The translations under genes and the position numbers were made by a program. The notes below the pieces were generated by a model. That model was not told the origin of the DNA and searched no databases. It worked only from the letters and a program-made list of their open reading frames with translations. DNA of 64,000 bases from Haemophilus seminalis (lineage in GTDB: Bacteria; Pseudomonadota; Gammaproteobacteria; Enterobacterales; Pasteurellaceae): contig NZ_VCED01000009.1 in NCBI RefSeq assembly GCF_006384255.1, positions 1 to 64,000 on the forward strand, in the 5' to 3' direction. Position 1 is the first letter of the stretch. Each line of letters begins with the position of its first letter. Of this stretch, positions 1 through 8,956 are shown one piece after another.

Positions 1-22
1 AAGACAAGTTATCAAAGAATTA

Positions 23-139
23 TCCTGGCGGCGATAGTGCGGTGGAACCACCTGACACCATACCGAACTCAGAAGTGAAACGCTGTAATGCCGATGGTAG
101 TGTGGGGCATCCCCATGTGAGAGTAGGACACCGCCAGGT
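23..139 (+). rRNA. rrf: 5S ribosomal RNA
   Basis: The sequence aligns along its whole length with bacterial 5S rRNA. It contains the conserved core CCGAACTCAGAAGTGAAAC and the 3' part GTGTGGGG...CCCCATGTGAGAGTAGG. The closing helix is CCTGGCGG at the 5' end with CCGCCAGG at the 3' end. Ends are set from that helix and may be off by one or two bases. It is the last rRNA of an operon whose 16S and 23S genes lie upstream of the window. Confidence 0.96.
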
Positions 140-186
140 TTATTTTTTTAGTTTATTCATTGAGTAAATTAAAAAAATAAAAAATT

Positions 187-301
187 TTTGGCAGAGATAG
201 TGCAATAGATCCACCTGATACCATACCGAACTCAGAAGTGAAATGTTGTAACGCTGATGGTAGTGTGGGGTATCCCCATGTGAGAGTAAGGCACTGCCAA
301 T
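187..301 (+). rRNA. Second, divergent 5S-like rRNA
   Basis: This copy begins about 48 bases after the first 5S gene and aligns to it without large gaps. It keeps the same core (CCGAACTCAGAAGTGAAA, loop and 3' domain) but has about twenty substitutions. Many fall in helices I and II and keep base pairing: the closing helix is now TTGGCAG with CTGCCAA, and three G-C or G-U pairs of helix II have become A-U. This suggests a folded and possibly functional RNA rather than a decaying copy. Whether it enters ribosomes cannot be told from sequence. Confidence 0.85.
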
Positions 302-314
302 TACCAAATTTAGC

Positions 315-391
315 GGAGTGGTAGTTCAGCTGGTTAGAATACCTGCCTGTCACGCAGGGGGTCGCGGGTTCGAGTCCCGTCCATTCCGCCA
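315..391 (+). tRNA. tRNA-Asp (anticodon GTC)
   Basis: This is a full cloverleaf with an encoded CCA end. The acceptor GGAGTGG pairs with CCATTCC, the anticodon arm is CCTGCCTGTCACGCAGG with anticodon GTC, and the T arm carries GGTTCGAGTCC. It matches the enterobacterial tRNA-Asp closely. It lies directly after the 5S genes, so it is probably co-transcribed with the rRNA operon. Confidence 0.97.
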
Positions 392-407
392 ATTTATTCA
401 TACCAAT

Positions 408-483
408 AGGGGCGTAGTTCAATTGGTAGAGCACCGGTCTCCAAAACCGGGTGTTGGGAGTTCGAGCCTCTCCGCCCCTGCCA
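408..483 (+). tRNA. tRNA-Trp (anticodon CCA)
   Basis: This is a full cloverleaf with an encoded CCA end. The acceptor AGGGGCG pairs with CGCCCCT, the anticodon loop is CTCCAAA, and the T arm contains GTTCGAGCC. It follows tRNA-Asp by 16 bases, the order often found at the end of gammaproteobacterial rRNA operons. No strong terminator hairpin is visible just downstream. Confidence 0.97.
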
Positions 484-618
484 TTAAAATATTCTTTTCA
501 ATTGATCATAAAATATCTTTATACTCATACCCCTTTTTATATTATTTAATAATTCTTTTTATTTTTCTTTTTGAATTAGATATATAATTATTATATTCAA
601 AATATAAAAATAATTAGT

Positions 619-1758
619 ATGAAACCTCAATATTATCTTGGCATGATGTCTGGAACTAGTCTAGATGGAGTGGATGTTACTCTTGTTGATTTTTCTCTGG
701 AGCCTCGACTTATCTTATCTGATTTTTTTCTTATGCCAGAAAATTTACGTCAGAAATTAACCAAACTCATTCAAGCTGGTGAAACAACTCTACAAAATTT
801 AGGCGAGCTCGATCATGAGCTTGCTTTACTGTATTGTGATTGTGTACATAGCTTTCTACAAAAATATAATCTTATTCCAAGTCAAATTGAAGCTATTGGT
901 TGTCATGGACAGACAGTATGGCATTCTCCTGCTTCTGCATTTCCTTTCACAATGCAACTAGGCGATATGAATTTATTGGCAGCTAAAACAGGAATATCGG
1001 TTATTGGTGATTTTCGTCGTAAAGATATGGCATTAGGCGGACAGGGGGCTCCTCTTGTACCCGCTTTCCATAAAGCTGTATTCTCAAATGCTAATTTTGC
1101 TACAGTTGTTTTAAATATTGGTGGGATTAGTAATGTTTCTATATTGTTTCCTAATCAACTTGTAATTGGGTTTGATACGGGGCCAGGTAATACATTATTA
1201 GATCAATGGATAGAAAAACACCAAGGCCTTCGCTATGACAAAAATGGTGAGTGGGCTTCAAAAGGCAACATGAATCAAGTTCTGCTTGATGAATTATTAA
1301 ATGAACCTTTTTTCTCTTTACCTGCTCCAAAAAGTACAGGGAGAGAATTATTTAATCTTGATTGGTTAATTGGCAAAGTAGAAAAAACATCTGAAAAACT
1401 TACCGCACTTTGCTCCAAAATCACATTATCCCCAGAAGATGTACAAGCGACGCTTGTTGAATTGACGGTAACAAGCATTGTCAATGCACTAAATCAACTC
1501 CAAACAGATTTACCAAAACGTTTATTAGTATGTGGCGGCGGCGCAAAGAATAGCTTAATTATGCGTGGATTGCATGATAATTTACTCGATTGGCAGGTTG
1601 GTACAACGACAGAGCAAGGTTTTGATATTGATTATGTAGAAGCCGCTGCTTTTGCTTGGTTAGCTTATTGTCGAATGAACAATTTACCAGCAAACCTGCC
1701 TAGCGTAACTGGCGCAAAAAGTGCGGTTAGTTTGGGGGCTATTTTTCCTAAAAACTAA
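619..1758 (+). CDS. anmK: Anhydro-N-acetylmuramic acid kinase AnmK
   Basis: AnmK phosphorylates and opens 1,6-anhydro-MurNAc released from peptidoglycan turnover, giving MurNAc-6-phosphate in the cytoplasm. The 379-aa length is normal for the family. Sugar-kinase motifs are in order: [12 protein letters not shown] (9-20, phosphate loop), GCHGQTVWH (94-102), [17 protein letters not shown] (130-146) and FDTGPGN (185-191), with a VCGGGAKN adenosine motif near residue 305. The next gene, murQ, starts 9 bases after the stop and uses the kinase product, so the two form a recycling operon. The leader is AT-rich. The ATG at 619 is the only start that keeps the first motif at the right distance. Confidence 0.97.
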   Translation: MKPQYYLGMMSGTSLDGVDVTLVDFSLEPRLILSDFFLMPENLRQKLTKLIQAGETTLQNLGELDHELALLYCDCVHSFLQKYNLIPSQIEAIGCHGQTVWHSPASAFPFTMQLGDMNLLAAKTGISVIGDFRRKDMALGGQGAPLVPAFHKAVFSNANFATVVLNIGGISNVSILFPNQLVIGFDTGPGNTLLDQWIEKHQGLRYDKNGEWASKGNMNQVLLDELLNEPFFSLPAPKSTGRELFNLDWLIGKVEKTSEKLTALCSKITLSPEDVQATLVELTVTSIVNALNQLQTDLPKRLLVCGGGAKNSLIMRGLHDNLLDWQVGTTTEQGFDIDYVEAAAFAWLAYCRMNNLPANLPSVTGAKSAVSLGAIFPKN

Positions 1759-2679
<921 letters not shown>

Positions 2680-2683
2680 GACA

Positions 2684-2710
2684 AAAACCTGATTGTAAAA
2701 TCAGGTTTTT
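2684..2710. terminator. Bidirectional terminator murQ / yibQ
   Basis: An 11-bp perfect inverted repeat (AAAAACCTGAT with ATCAGGTTTTT) with a 5-base loop has A-runs and T-runs on its outer sides. It lies between the stop codons of convergent genes and overlaps the last codon of the minus-strand gene by two bases. Confidence 0.85.
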
Positions 2711-3551
2711 ATTTTGGAATTCCACGTAGTAATCCTACGGGTTCAAAAGGTTCCATTGAGGTTGGCGCAGGCATTTCTGTAAATAATAGAATAAATGGTT
2801 TAGGTGGAATTACTTTTTCATTACGCCATAAGTTGCCCATTCCTACCAGTTGGATATCTTCAGGTAAATTGTTAATTCCTGCTTGTAACACCGCAATGGT
2901 ATTTGGACGAGGATGTCCTATCGCAATCGCGGTACCATGTTTCCTTGCATATTGAATTGCAGCTTGAAACTGATGTTGAACGTCAGCTAGTTCGTTACTG
3001 TCATCTAAAAATATATGGCGATCTAAGGAACGAACACCTTGTTCTTTTGCTATTTTCCCTGCTACAGATTTTCCTATTGTTCGACTATCTAAAAAGAACA
3101 AATGTTTTTCTTGAAGTGCGGTCATTAAATAAGTCATTAATTGGGGATCGGCCGTAGCCGCACTGCCCATGTGATTATTCATGCCAATGGCATAATTCAC
3201 GATATTTTTGGCTGTATTTACCCGATCATTAACCTGCGCTGAAGACATTCCTAAATGTAGTCCTCCATCTTCTATTTTCACCGCACTCACCGGTTGCATC
3301 GGCATATGAATTAAAATGTCTCGGCCTTGAGATTTTGCTTCTTGATTACGTGCTCGAGCATGAGGTGCAGCAGGAATAATTGCGACGGAAATTTCACGCG
3401 GCATTGCCAAAATAGCTGCATCTTCTTTGAGATGATAGCCGACATCATCAATAACAATTGCAAGTTTATTTTGTGCAAGAGAGATGGAAGTATAAAGTGC
3501 GGTAGAAAAAATGATGAAAATTTTCACCGCACTTTTTATGAGAAGTTTCAT
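2709..3551 (-). CDS. Divergent polysaccharide deacetylase family protein (YibQ-like)
   Basis: This is a 280-aa exported protein. The N-terminal signal segment MKLLIKSAVKIFIIFSTALY ends near AQNKLAIVIDDVGYHL, the start of the divergent polysaccharide deacetylase (NodB-fold) domain. Further family marks are NNHMGSAAT and FLDSRTIGKSVAG. E. coli has the same gene (yibQ) beside envC, and its function is not well established. The start was moved from an upstream ATG to 3551. There the ATG overlaps the envC stop as TAATG, indicating translational coupling. Several uptake signals lie inside the gene, including two near its 5' end. Confidence 0.88.
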   Translation of the reverse strand: MKLLIKSAVKIFIIFSTALYTSISLAQNKLAIVIDDVGYHLKEDAAILAMPREISVAIIPAAPHARARNQEAKSQGRDILIHMPMQPVSAVKIEDGGLHLGMSSAQVNDRVNTAKNIVNYAIGMNNHMGSAATADPQLMTYLMTALQEKHLFFLDSRTIGKSVAGKIAKEQGVRSLDRHIFLDDSNELADVQHQFQAAIQYARKHGTAIAIGHPRPNTIAVLQAGINNLPEDIQLVGMGNLWRNEKVIPPKPFILLFTEMPAPTSMEPFEPVGLLRGIPK

Positions 3552-4783
3552 TAACGAATCCATCCAGTTGGATTTACTGGTGTGCCTTTTCGGCTAATTC
3601 CAAAATAGAGTGCGGAACGAGAGATTTCACCAGTATTACCCACTTGAGCAATAATTTGTCCAGCAGAAACTAGTTGACCAACTTTTACCAATACGGCTTG
3701 ATTGAAACCATACAAACTTAAGTCGGTTTCTCCATGTTTGACGATGACCATATAACCGTAGCCATTCAAATACCCAGCTAAAATGACACGTCCAGCTGCA
3801 ATCGCTTTGACTGCAGTTCCAGCTGAGGCACCAATAACCATACCTTTCCAACGAACTTCACCGGCCTGAATCGTTCCAAAATTATGTAAAGTTGGGCCTG
3901 AAACTGGTGCTGAATATTGTTTTTTTGCAATCCCTAAACCACTTGTACTGTTAAGCAATTGACGTTCTTGTGCTGTCGGTTGATAAGGTTTTGAAGTCCG
4001 TTTTTCTTCAGCTTTTTGTCGCTGTGAAAGCGCTTCTCGCTCTCTTTTTTCTTGTTCTAAAGCCGCTTTTTCTGCACGTTGAATTTCTTGACGGAGCGCT
4101 TGTTCATTAGCCTTTAGGCTATCCAATTTATTTTGATCTCTCGCCAAATTCTTATTAAGTTCATTTAGCGTAGATTGACGTTCTTGTTGTGATTTTTGTA
4201 ATTCTTGTTGCTGTTTTTTTTGCGTTAAAAGTTGATCTCGATGATTTTTTTGCTGACCTAAAATGGATTCTTTTTGGGATACAATTTGAGCTTGTGTTGC
4301 TTTTAAACTATCAATTATTTCTATTCGAACTTGGTTTAAATGTTGATAGTACACTTTCATGCGTTCTGCTTTTTCCGCATTTTTAGAAAACATTCTTTCA
4401 ATAACGGAAGGATTTAAACCTGAGCGATAAATCATATCCATTTGTTTCGCTAATCGTGATTTTTGTTCAGATTCTTGTTTTTCCAATTGTTTGAGTTGTT
4501 TATCTGAGTCAGAAATTTGCTTACGAATTTCTTTCAAGCTCATTTCTGTTTCATGTAACTCACCCACGACAGCATTAATTTTACTTTCATGGTTTTTCAA
4601 ATTAGCTTGTAACTTAGCTTGCTCGCGTTTTTGTTCAGCAATTTTAGATTCTTGTTGCTTAATTTGCTTTTGAATCAGGTTAAGATCGGAAGCATGGCTT
4701 ATTGGGGAAAAAATCAACAAACCGCTACTAAAAAGTGCGGTGAAAAATGGCGATATTTTTTTGTTTAATCCCGAAGACAGCAT
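3551..4783 (-). CDS. envC: Murein hydrolase activator EnvC
   Basis: This 410-aa periplasmic protein has a signal peptide (about residues 1-32), a long coiled coil rich in Gln, Lys and Glu (about 35-270) and a C-terminal LytM/M23 domain. The LytM domain is degenerate: RWKGMVIGAS and SALYFGIS stand where active peptidases have zinc-binding His residues. The family is known to activate septal amidases (AmiA/AmiB type) through FtsEX during daughter-cell separation. The start at 4783 was preferred to the ATG 30 bases upstream because AGGA lies just before it and the signal peptide begins there. It is co-transcribed with the yibQ-like gene. Confidence 0.95.
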   Translation of the reverse strand: MLSSGLNKKISPFFTALFSSGLLIFSPISHASDLNLIQKQIKQQESKIAEQKREQAKLQANLKNHESKINAVVGELHETEMSLKEIRKQISDSDKQLKQLEKQESEQKSRLAKQMDMIYRSGLNPSVIERMFSKNAEKAERMKVYYQHLNQVRIEIIDSLKATQAQIVSQKESILGQQKNHRDQLLTQKKQQQELQKSQQERQSTLNELNKNLARDQNKLDSLKANEQALRQEIQRAEKAALEQEKREREALSQRQKAEEKRTSKPYQPTAQERQLLNSTSGLGIAKKQYSAPVSGPTLHNFGTIQAGEVRWKGMVIGASAGTAVKAIAAGRVILAGYLNGYGYMVIVKHGETDLSLYGFNQAVLVKVGQLVSAGQIIAQVGNTGEISRSALYFGISRKGTPVNPTGWIR

Positions 4784-4958
4784 AATTTTTCCTAAATTCT
4801 TAAAATCGCACAAATCTTATCATATTTGTTAAAAGGCGAAAAAGTTTAGCCTCTATTTTTTGCTAAAGATCAGGAAAACTCGCCTTTTTGCTTTTAAACA
4901 TACTCAATTTTTGCTATAAAGTGCGAGTTATCTTTTACTTAAATTTTAGGAGATTCTT

Positions 4959-5642
4959 ATGGAGTTAGTATTTATCCGTCACGGTTTTAGTGAATGGAAT
5001 GCAAAAAACTTGTTCACTGGCTGGCGCGATGTAAATTTAACAGAACGCGGCGTTGAAGAAGCAAAAGCAGCGGGCAAAAAATTATTAGATGCTGGCTATG
5101 AGTTTGATATCGCATTTACATCTGTGCTAACTCGTGCAATCAAAACTTGTAACATCGTGTTAGAAGAATCCCATCAATTATGGATTCCTCAAGTGAAAAA
5201 CTGGCGCTTAAATGAACGTCATTATGGTGCTTTACAAGGTTTAGATAAAAAAGCTACTGCGGAACAATACGGTGACGAACAAGTTCATATTTGGCGTCGT
5301 TCTTATGACATTTCTCCACCAGATTTAGATCCACAAGATCCAAATTCTGCACACAATGACCGTCGTTACGCAAATATTCCATCTGATGTAGTGCCGAATG
5401 CAGAAAACTTAAAAATTACTTTAGAGCGCGCACTTCCATTCTGGGAAGATCAAATTGCACCAGCAATGCTTTCTGGTAAACGTGTTTTAGTTGTTGCTCA
5501 CGGTAATTCACTCCGTGCGTTGGCAAAACATATTATCGGTATTTCTGATGCTGAAATTATGGATTTTGAAATTCCAACTGGCCAACCTTTAGTATTAAAA
5601 CTAGATGATAAATTAAATTACGTAGAACACTACTACCTTTAA
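4959..5642 (+). CDS. gpmA: 2,3-bisphosphoglycerate-dependent phosphoglycerate mutase GpmA
   Basis: GpmA interconverts 3- and 2-phosphoglycerate in glycolysis and gluconeogenesis. The 227-aa protein starts with [18 protein letters not shown]; His8 of RHG is the residue phosphorylated in the cycle, and the second catalytic His lies in [10 protein letters not shown] near residue 182. The start has a clear ribosome site (TAGGAG) eight bases upstream. It is divergent from envC and followed by an uptake-signal inverted pair acting as terminator. Confidence 0.98.
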   Translation: MELVFIRHGFSEWNAKNLFTGWRDVNLTERGVEEAKAAGKKLLDAGYEFDIAFTSVLTRAIKTCNIVLEESHQLWIPQVKNWRLNERHYGALQGLDKKATAEQYGDEQVHIWRRSYDISPPDLDPQDPNSAHNDRRYANIPSDVVPNAENLKITLERALPFWEDQIAPAMLSGKRVLVVAHGNSLRALAKHIIGISDAEIMDFEIPTGQPLVLKLDDKLNYVEHYYL

Positions 5643-5672
5643 TTTATCGCTTTATTTTTTTATTTAATATTC

Positions 5673-5700
5673 AAAGTGCGGTTAATTTTAACCGCACTTT
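5673..5700 (+). terminator. Terminator from paired uptake signals after gpmA
   Basis: AAAGTGCGGTTAA and TTAACCGCACTTT form a 13-bp perfect inverted repeat. It lies 30 bases after the gpmA stop and just before the next gene's ribosome site. Each arm is a complete 9-base uptake signal. Confidence 0.8.
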
Positions 5701-5718
5701 ATGTTTAAGGAGACATGA

Positions 5719-6315
5719 ATGAGAAAATTGATAACGTTCATTTTGGTGTTGTTGCCATTTTTTACAACATCAGTTACGGCTGCACCAGTACATAAAAATC
5801 AAATAAATAAAAAAATTGTAGTAACCAAATCTTTAGATAAAAAACAACAAACTAAAAAAACGAAAGAAACTAAATTAGTTCTAACCAAGAAAATTAGTAG
5901 TAAAAATAAAAAAACAGCTGTGAAATTGACAGACAAAAAGCCTAAAGCTTTGGTAAAGGAAATTAGCTCGAAACCTAAGACATCTATTGAGAAAAAAACG
6001 ACAACAGTTGTTTCAACAAAACATGAAAAAACAGCAAAGGACAAATCAGTTTATAAGCCAGTGATCGTGCCACAATGTAATGATTTTTCTGTGTCAAAAG
6101 TGCTATCTGATGCATTTAAGCAGCAAGGCGATTCAACTAAAACCAGTATGATGGTGAAACAAATTCTTCAAGCAAGAGAAACTCAATTTTACCCACAAAA
6201 AGGTATTAGAAGTTGCCATGCTTTAGTGGTGACTGATGGAAAAAGTTATCAAACAGATTACAGTGTTATTTTGAATGATAAAGGATTCTTTATCCAAGTA
6301 GAAAATGCTCAGTAG
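5719..6315 (+). CDS. Exported lysine-rich protein of unknown function
   Basis: This 198-aa protein has a signal peptide (MRKLITFILVLLPFFTTSVTAA, cleavage likely after residue 22). A Lys/Thr-rich, low-complexity segment follows (about 25-115) with repeated KKT, KK and SSK groups. The compact C-terminal region (about 118-198) holds two cysteines (QCNDFSV and RSCHALV) that could form a disulfide in the periplasm. I do not recognise the family. The basic linker could bind cell wall, DNA or LPS, but nothing in the sequence decides this. An AAGGAG ribosome site precedes the ATG. The gene stands alone between the gpmA terminator and a hairpin before narP. Confidence 0.85.
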   Translation: MRKLITFILVLLPFFTTSVTAAPVHKNQINKKIVVTKSLDKKQQTKKTKETKLVLTKKISSKNKKTAVKLTDKKPKALVKEISSKPKTSIEKKTTTVVSTKHEKTAKDKSVYKPVIVPQCNDFSVSKVLSDAFKQQGDSTKTSMMVKQILQARETQFYPQKGIRSCHALVVTDGKSYQTDYSVILNDKGFFIQVENAQ

Positions 6316-6350
6316 AAAAGTGCGCTTGGTTTTTTAACCTTGCGCATTTT
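6315..6350. terminator. Bidirectional terminator before convergent narP
   Basis: An imperfect hairpin pairs AAAAGTGCGC..GGTT with AACC..GCGCATTTTT between two convergent stop codons. It contains a degenerate uptake signal (AAGTGCGCT). Confidence 0.6.
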
Positions 6351-6356
6351 TGTAAA

Positions 6357-6986
6357 CTATTTATTATTTTGTTCAAAAAAGAGTACAGTTGCGGCTACAC
6401 GAGAGTGCACATTGAGTTTACGTAATAAATTACGAATATGTACTTTCACGGTTTCTTCTGAAATAAACAGTTGAGCTGCAATTTGTTTGTTTGATAATCC
6501 TGTGGCAATTTGACGAAGTACATCCATTTCACGATCTGTTAAGCTATCTAATGGATTTTGCTCATGTCTTCGTTCAAGTAATAAATCTTTAATAGAATCA
6601 CTTAAGATCACTTCACCTTGCGCTATTTTCTTAATTTGTTCTAGTAAGGTTTCGGGTTCTGTATCCTTTAACAGATAGCCATCAGCACCGGCGTCAATTA
6701 ACGTATAAATATCATTTTTAGCATCAGAGACAGTTAAAATTAAGATTCGCGCATCAACGCCTTCTGCTCGTAATCCTTTGAGCGTATCTAACCCTGAAAG
6801 TCCTTTCATGTTGAGATCTAAAATGATCACATCAGGTGATGTTTGTAATGCCACAGAAATCCCTTCTGTACCGCTGCCTACGTCAGCCACAACTTCAAAG
6901 TTATCGTCTAATTCTATAAGTTGTTTAATGCCACGACGCATTAATGGATGATCGTCAATTAATAAAACGCTTAGTTTTTCTTGCAT
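6357..6986 (-). CDS. narP: Nitrate/nitrite response regulator NarP
   Basis: This 209-aa two-component regulator has an N-terminal receiver domain with the acidic pair DD (11-12), phospho-acceptor Asp57 in VIILDLNMKGLSG and Lys in LTVSDAKND. A LuxR-type helix-turn-helix follows at the C-terminus (LTDREMDVLRQIATGLSNKQI, then SEETVKVHIRNLLRKL). The sequence matches NarP, the single nitrate/nitrite regulator known in H. influenzae. It works with the sensor NarQ, which is not in this window. It would control anaerobic respiratory genes, but no target operon lies nearby. The gene is monocistronic by spacing. Confidence 0.93.
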   Translation of the reverse strand: MQEKLSVLLIDDHPLMRRGIKQLIELDDNFEVVADVGSGTEGISVALQTSPDVIILDLNMKGLSGLDTLKGLRAEGVDARILILTVSDAKNDIYTLIDAGADGYLLKDTEPETLLEQIKKIAQGEVILSDSIKDLLLERRHEQNPLDSLTDREMDVLRQIATGLSNKQIAAQLFISEETVKVHIRNLLRKLNVHSRVAATVLFFEQNNK

Positions 6987-7135
6987 AAATTCCCCCTTAG
7001 TGACGATAAACGTGCCATTTTATAAATAATTTCTATTAGTTCCAATGACGAACCGATAGAAATTTGATTTTACGCATAAAGTTACTGTTTTTTAGGTATA
7101 TCATAAGTGAATAAATTATATGGTTAGATTAAAAT

Positions 7136-8398
7136 TTAATCAGATGGCGATTGAATGGTCGACTCTAATGCCCAAAGTTCCTGTAAGGTTTCTCGACGAC
7201 GGATTAAATAGGATTTATCTCCATCTACTAAAACTTCTGCAGTACGGGGTCTTGAGTTATAGTTTGATGACATGCTTGCTCCATAGGCGCCAGCTGAGCA
7301 TTGAGCAATATAATCACCTTCAGCAATAGAAAGTTCCCGTTGTTTGCCCAAGAAATCAGAGGTTTCACAAACAGGCCCTACAACATCATAAATGGCTTTT
7401 TCTCTTGCTAAAGTGCGGTCAATTTCTACGATGTTCATATAAGCCTCATACAATGCAGGACGGATCATATCGTTCATTCCTGTGTCGGTAATCGCGAAAT
7501 TACGACTTTCATTATTTTTTAGGTATTGCACTTTGGCTACTAAAATTCCCGCGTTTGCAGAAATTGCTCTGCCTGGTTCAAGAATAATTTCAAGTTCAGG
7601 ATAATTTTTTAGTTTTTCTAACAATGCATTTGCGTAATCGCTTGGGTGAGGTGGTGTTTCATCCGTATAAGTCACGCCTAAACCACCGCCAAGATCGAGA
7701 TGTTTTAATGTAATTCCATCCTCTTTTAATTGTTCTATTAGGATAATTAAGCGATCTGTTGCATCTAAAAATGGTTGCAATTCAGTGAGCTGTGAGCCTA
7801 TGTGGCAATCCATCCCTGTTATTTTTATGTTTGGCAGCGTTGAGGCTAATTTATATACTTCTCGAGCTTCATTTACGCTTACACCAAATTTATTTTCTTT
7901 TAATCCTGTTGAGATATAAGGGTGTGTATGCGCATCAACATCTGGATTCACTCGTAAAGATATTGGCGCTATTTTCCCCATCTCGCCTGCAATCTGGTTA
8001 ATGTATTTGAGTTCAGAAACTGATTCCACATTAAAGCAACGAATTCCAACTTCTAGTGCACGAATAATTTCTTCTCGGGATTTAGCAACGCCCGAAAAAA
8101 CTACTTTTGATGCATCGCCACCCGCTGCAAGTACACGCTCAAGTTCGCCTTGCGAGACAATATCGAAACCTGAACCTAGTTTTGCCATGATGTTTAATAC
8201 GCCGATATTCGAGCAAGATTTTACGGCAAAGCAAATTAAGTGAGGACGCTTACCGAAGGCTGAGTCAAAAGTATGCCAATGGCGTTCAAGTGTCGCTCGA
8301 GAATATACATAAAGAGGTGTACCGAATTGTTCAGCAAGTTGTTGAACCGGAATATCTTCAGCATAAAGCTTATTATTTTTATATTGGAAGAAATTCAT
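7136..8398 (-). CDS. lysA: Diaminopimelate decarboxylase LysA
   Basis: LysA removes CO2 from meso-diaminopimelate to give lysine, the last step of the pathway. The 420-aa protein is a fold-III PLP enzyme. The PLP lysine is Lys60 in ICFAVKSCSN, followed by CHIGSQLTEL, the phosphate-binding LDLGGGLGV and EPGRAISANAG, and the substrate motif CSAGAYGASMSSNYNSRPR near the C-terminus. It follows lptM by 37 bases, so it is translated from the lptM-lysA transcript. The order lptM-lysA beside divergent cyaY is also known in enterobacteria. Confidence 0.97.
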   Translation of the reverse strand: MNFFQYKNNKLYAEDIPVQQLAEQFGTPLYVYSRATLERHWHTFDSAFGKRPHLICFAVKSCSNIGVLNIMAKLGSGFDIVSQGELERVLAAGGDASKVVFSGVAKSREEIIRALEVGIRCFNVESVSELKYINQIAGEMGKIAPISLRVNPDVDAHTHPYISTGLKENKFGVSVNEAREVYKLASTLPNIKITGMDCHIGSQLTELQPFLDATDRLIILIEQLKEDGITLKHLDLGGGLGVTYTDETPPHPSDYANALLEKLKNYPELEIILEPGRAISANAGILVAKVQYLKNNESRNFAITDTGMNDMIRPALYEAYMNIVEIDRTLAREKAIYDVVGPVCETSDFLGKQRELSIAEGDYIAQCSAGAYGASMSSNYNSRPRTAEVLVDGDKSYLIRRRETLQELWALESTIQSPSD

Positions 8399-8435
8399 GT
8401 TGTGTTCCTGTTTTTGATTTTGCGATTGTAATTGC

Positions 8436-8552
8436 TTATTTGGTTTGTTGTGCTTGTTCTTTTTCTGGGAAATATAAAGGACCTTTTACGCCGCATCCTG
8501 TTGCCACAATGCAAATTGCACTAAGCACTAAAATTGATAGTAGTTTTTTCAT
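8436..8552 (-). CDS. lptM: Small lipoprotein LptM (LppL/YifL family)
   Basis: This 38-aa lipoprotein reads MKKLLSILVLSAICIVATGC with Cys20 as the lipidation site (lipobox VATGC). The family signature CGVKGPLYFP follows and the C-terminus is short and charged. The E. coli homologue (YifL, renamed LptM) stabilises the LptD outer-membrane LPS translocon. The motif match and the position between cyaY and lysA make the assignment firm despite the small size. The tail after the motif is much shorter than in E. coli. The upstream region is shared with divergent cyaY. Confidence 0.9.
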   Translation of the reverse strand: MKKLLSILVLSAICIVATGCGVKGPLYFPEKEQAQQTK

Positions 8553-8649
8553 TTTTCTCTCTCTTACTTATCGGTAAATCCGCCTTTCACAAGCTTAAGA
8601 AAGGCTTTATAATTTGCCGCATTCTATCAGATTTAAACAGGAACATTTT

Positions 8650-8955
8650 ATGAATATTGCAGAATTTCACCAAAATATTGAACAAGTTTGGCAAAAAATT
8701 GAAGAAGAATTGGAAGAGCAAGGTGCGGATGTAGATTGTGAAACGCAAGGTTCAGTATTTACAATCACCTTTGATAATCGCACACAAATAGTGATTAACA
8801 AGCAAGAACCATTACTTGAGCTTTGGATTGCGAGTAAATTAGGTGGCTTTCATTTTGCTTTTAAAAATGGCGACTGGGTTTCTAATGACGGAAAACGTTT
8901 TTGGGATTGTTTAGTCGAAGCTTGTGCTGCACATGGCGAGAACGTGCAGTTCTAA
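8650..8955 (+). CDS. cyaY: Frataxin-like iron-sulfur assembly protein CyaY
   Basis: This 101-aa protein is of standard frataxin length. The N-terminal helix is acidic (FHQNIEQVWQKIEEELEEQG), the ridge that binds iron and the IscS desulfurase. Conserved strands follow: FTITFDNRTQIVINKQEP, LWIASKLGGFHF and WVSNDGKRFWD. It modulates Fe-S cluster assembly on IscU in the cytoplasm. The start was moved inward to 8650 because the residues before MNIAEFH are not part of the family. The recQ ATG follows the stop by one base, so the two are co-translated. Confidence 0.95.
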   Translation: MNIAEFHQNIEQVWQKIEEELEEQGADVDCETQGSVFTITFDNRTQIVINKQEPLLELWIASKLGGFHFAFKNGDWVSNDGKRFWDCLVEACAAHGENVQF

Positions 8956-8956
8956 G

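Noticed and set aside
153-587. Open frames across the 5S and tRNA genes on both strands
   Set aside because: They lie inside RNA genes, have no ribosome site and read tRNA sequence as protein.
8399-8435. Lysine riboswitch before lysA
   Set aside because: The region before lysA is the small lptM gene and a 37-base gap, too short for the lysine aptamer.
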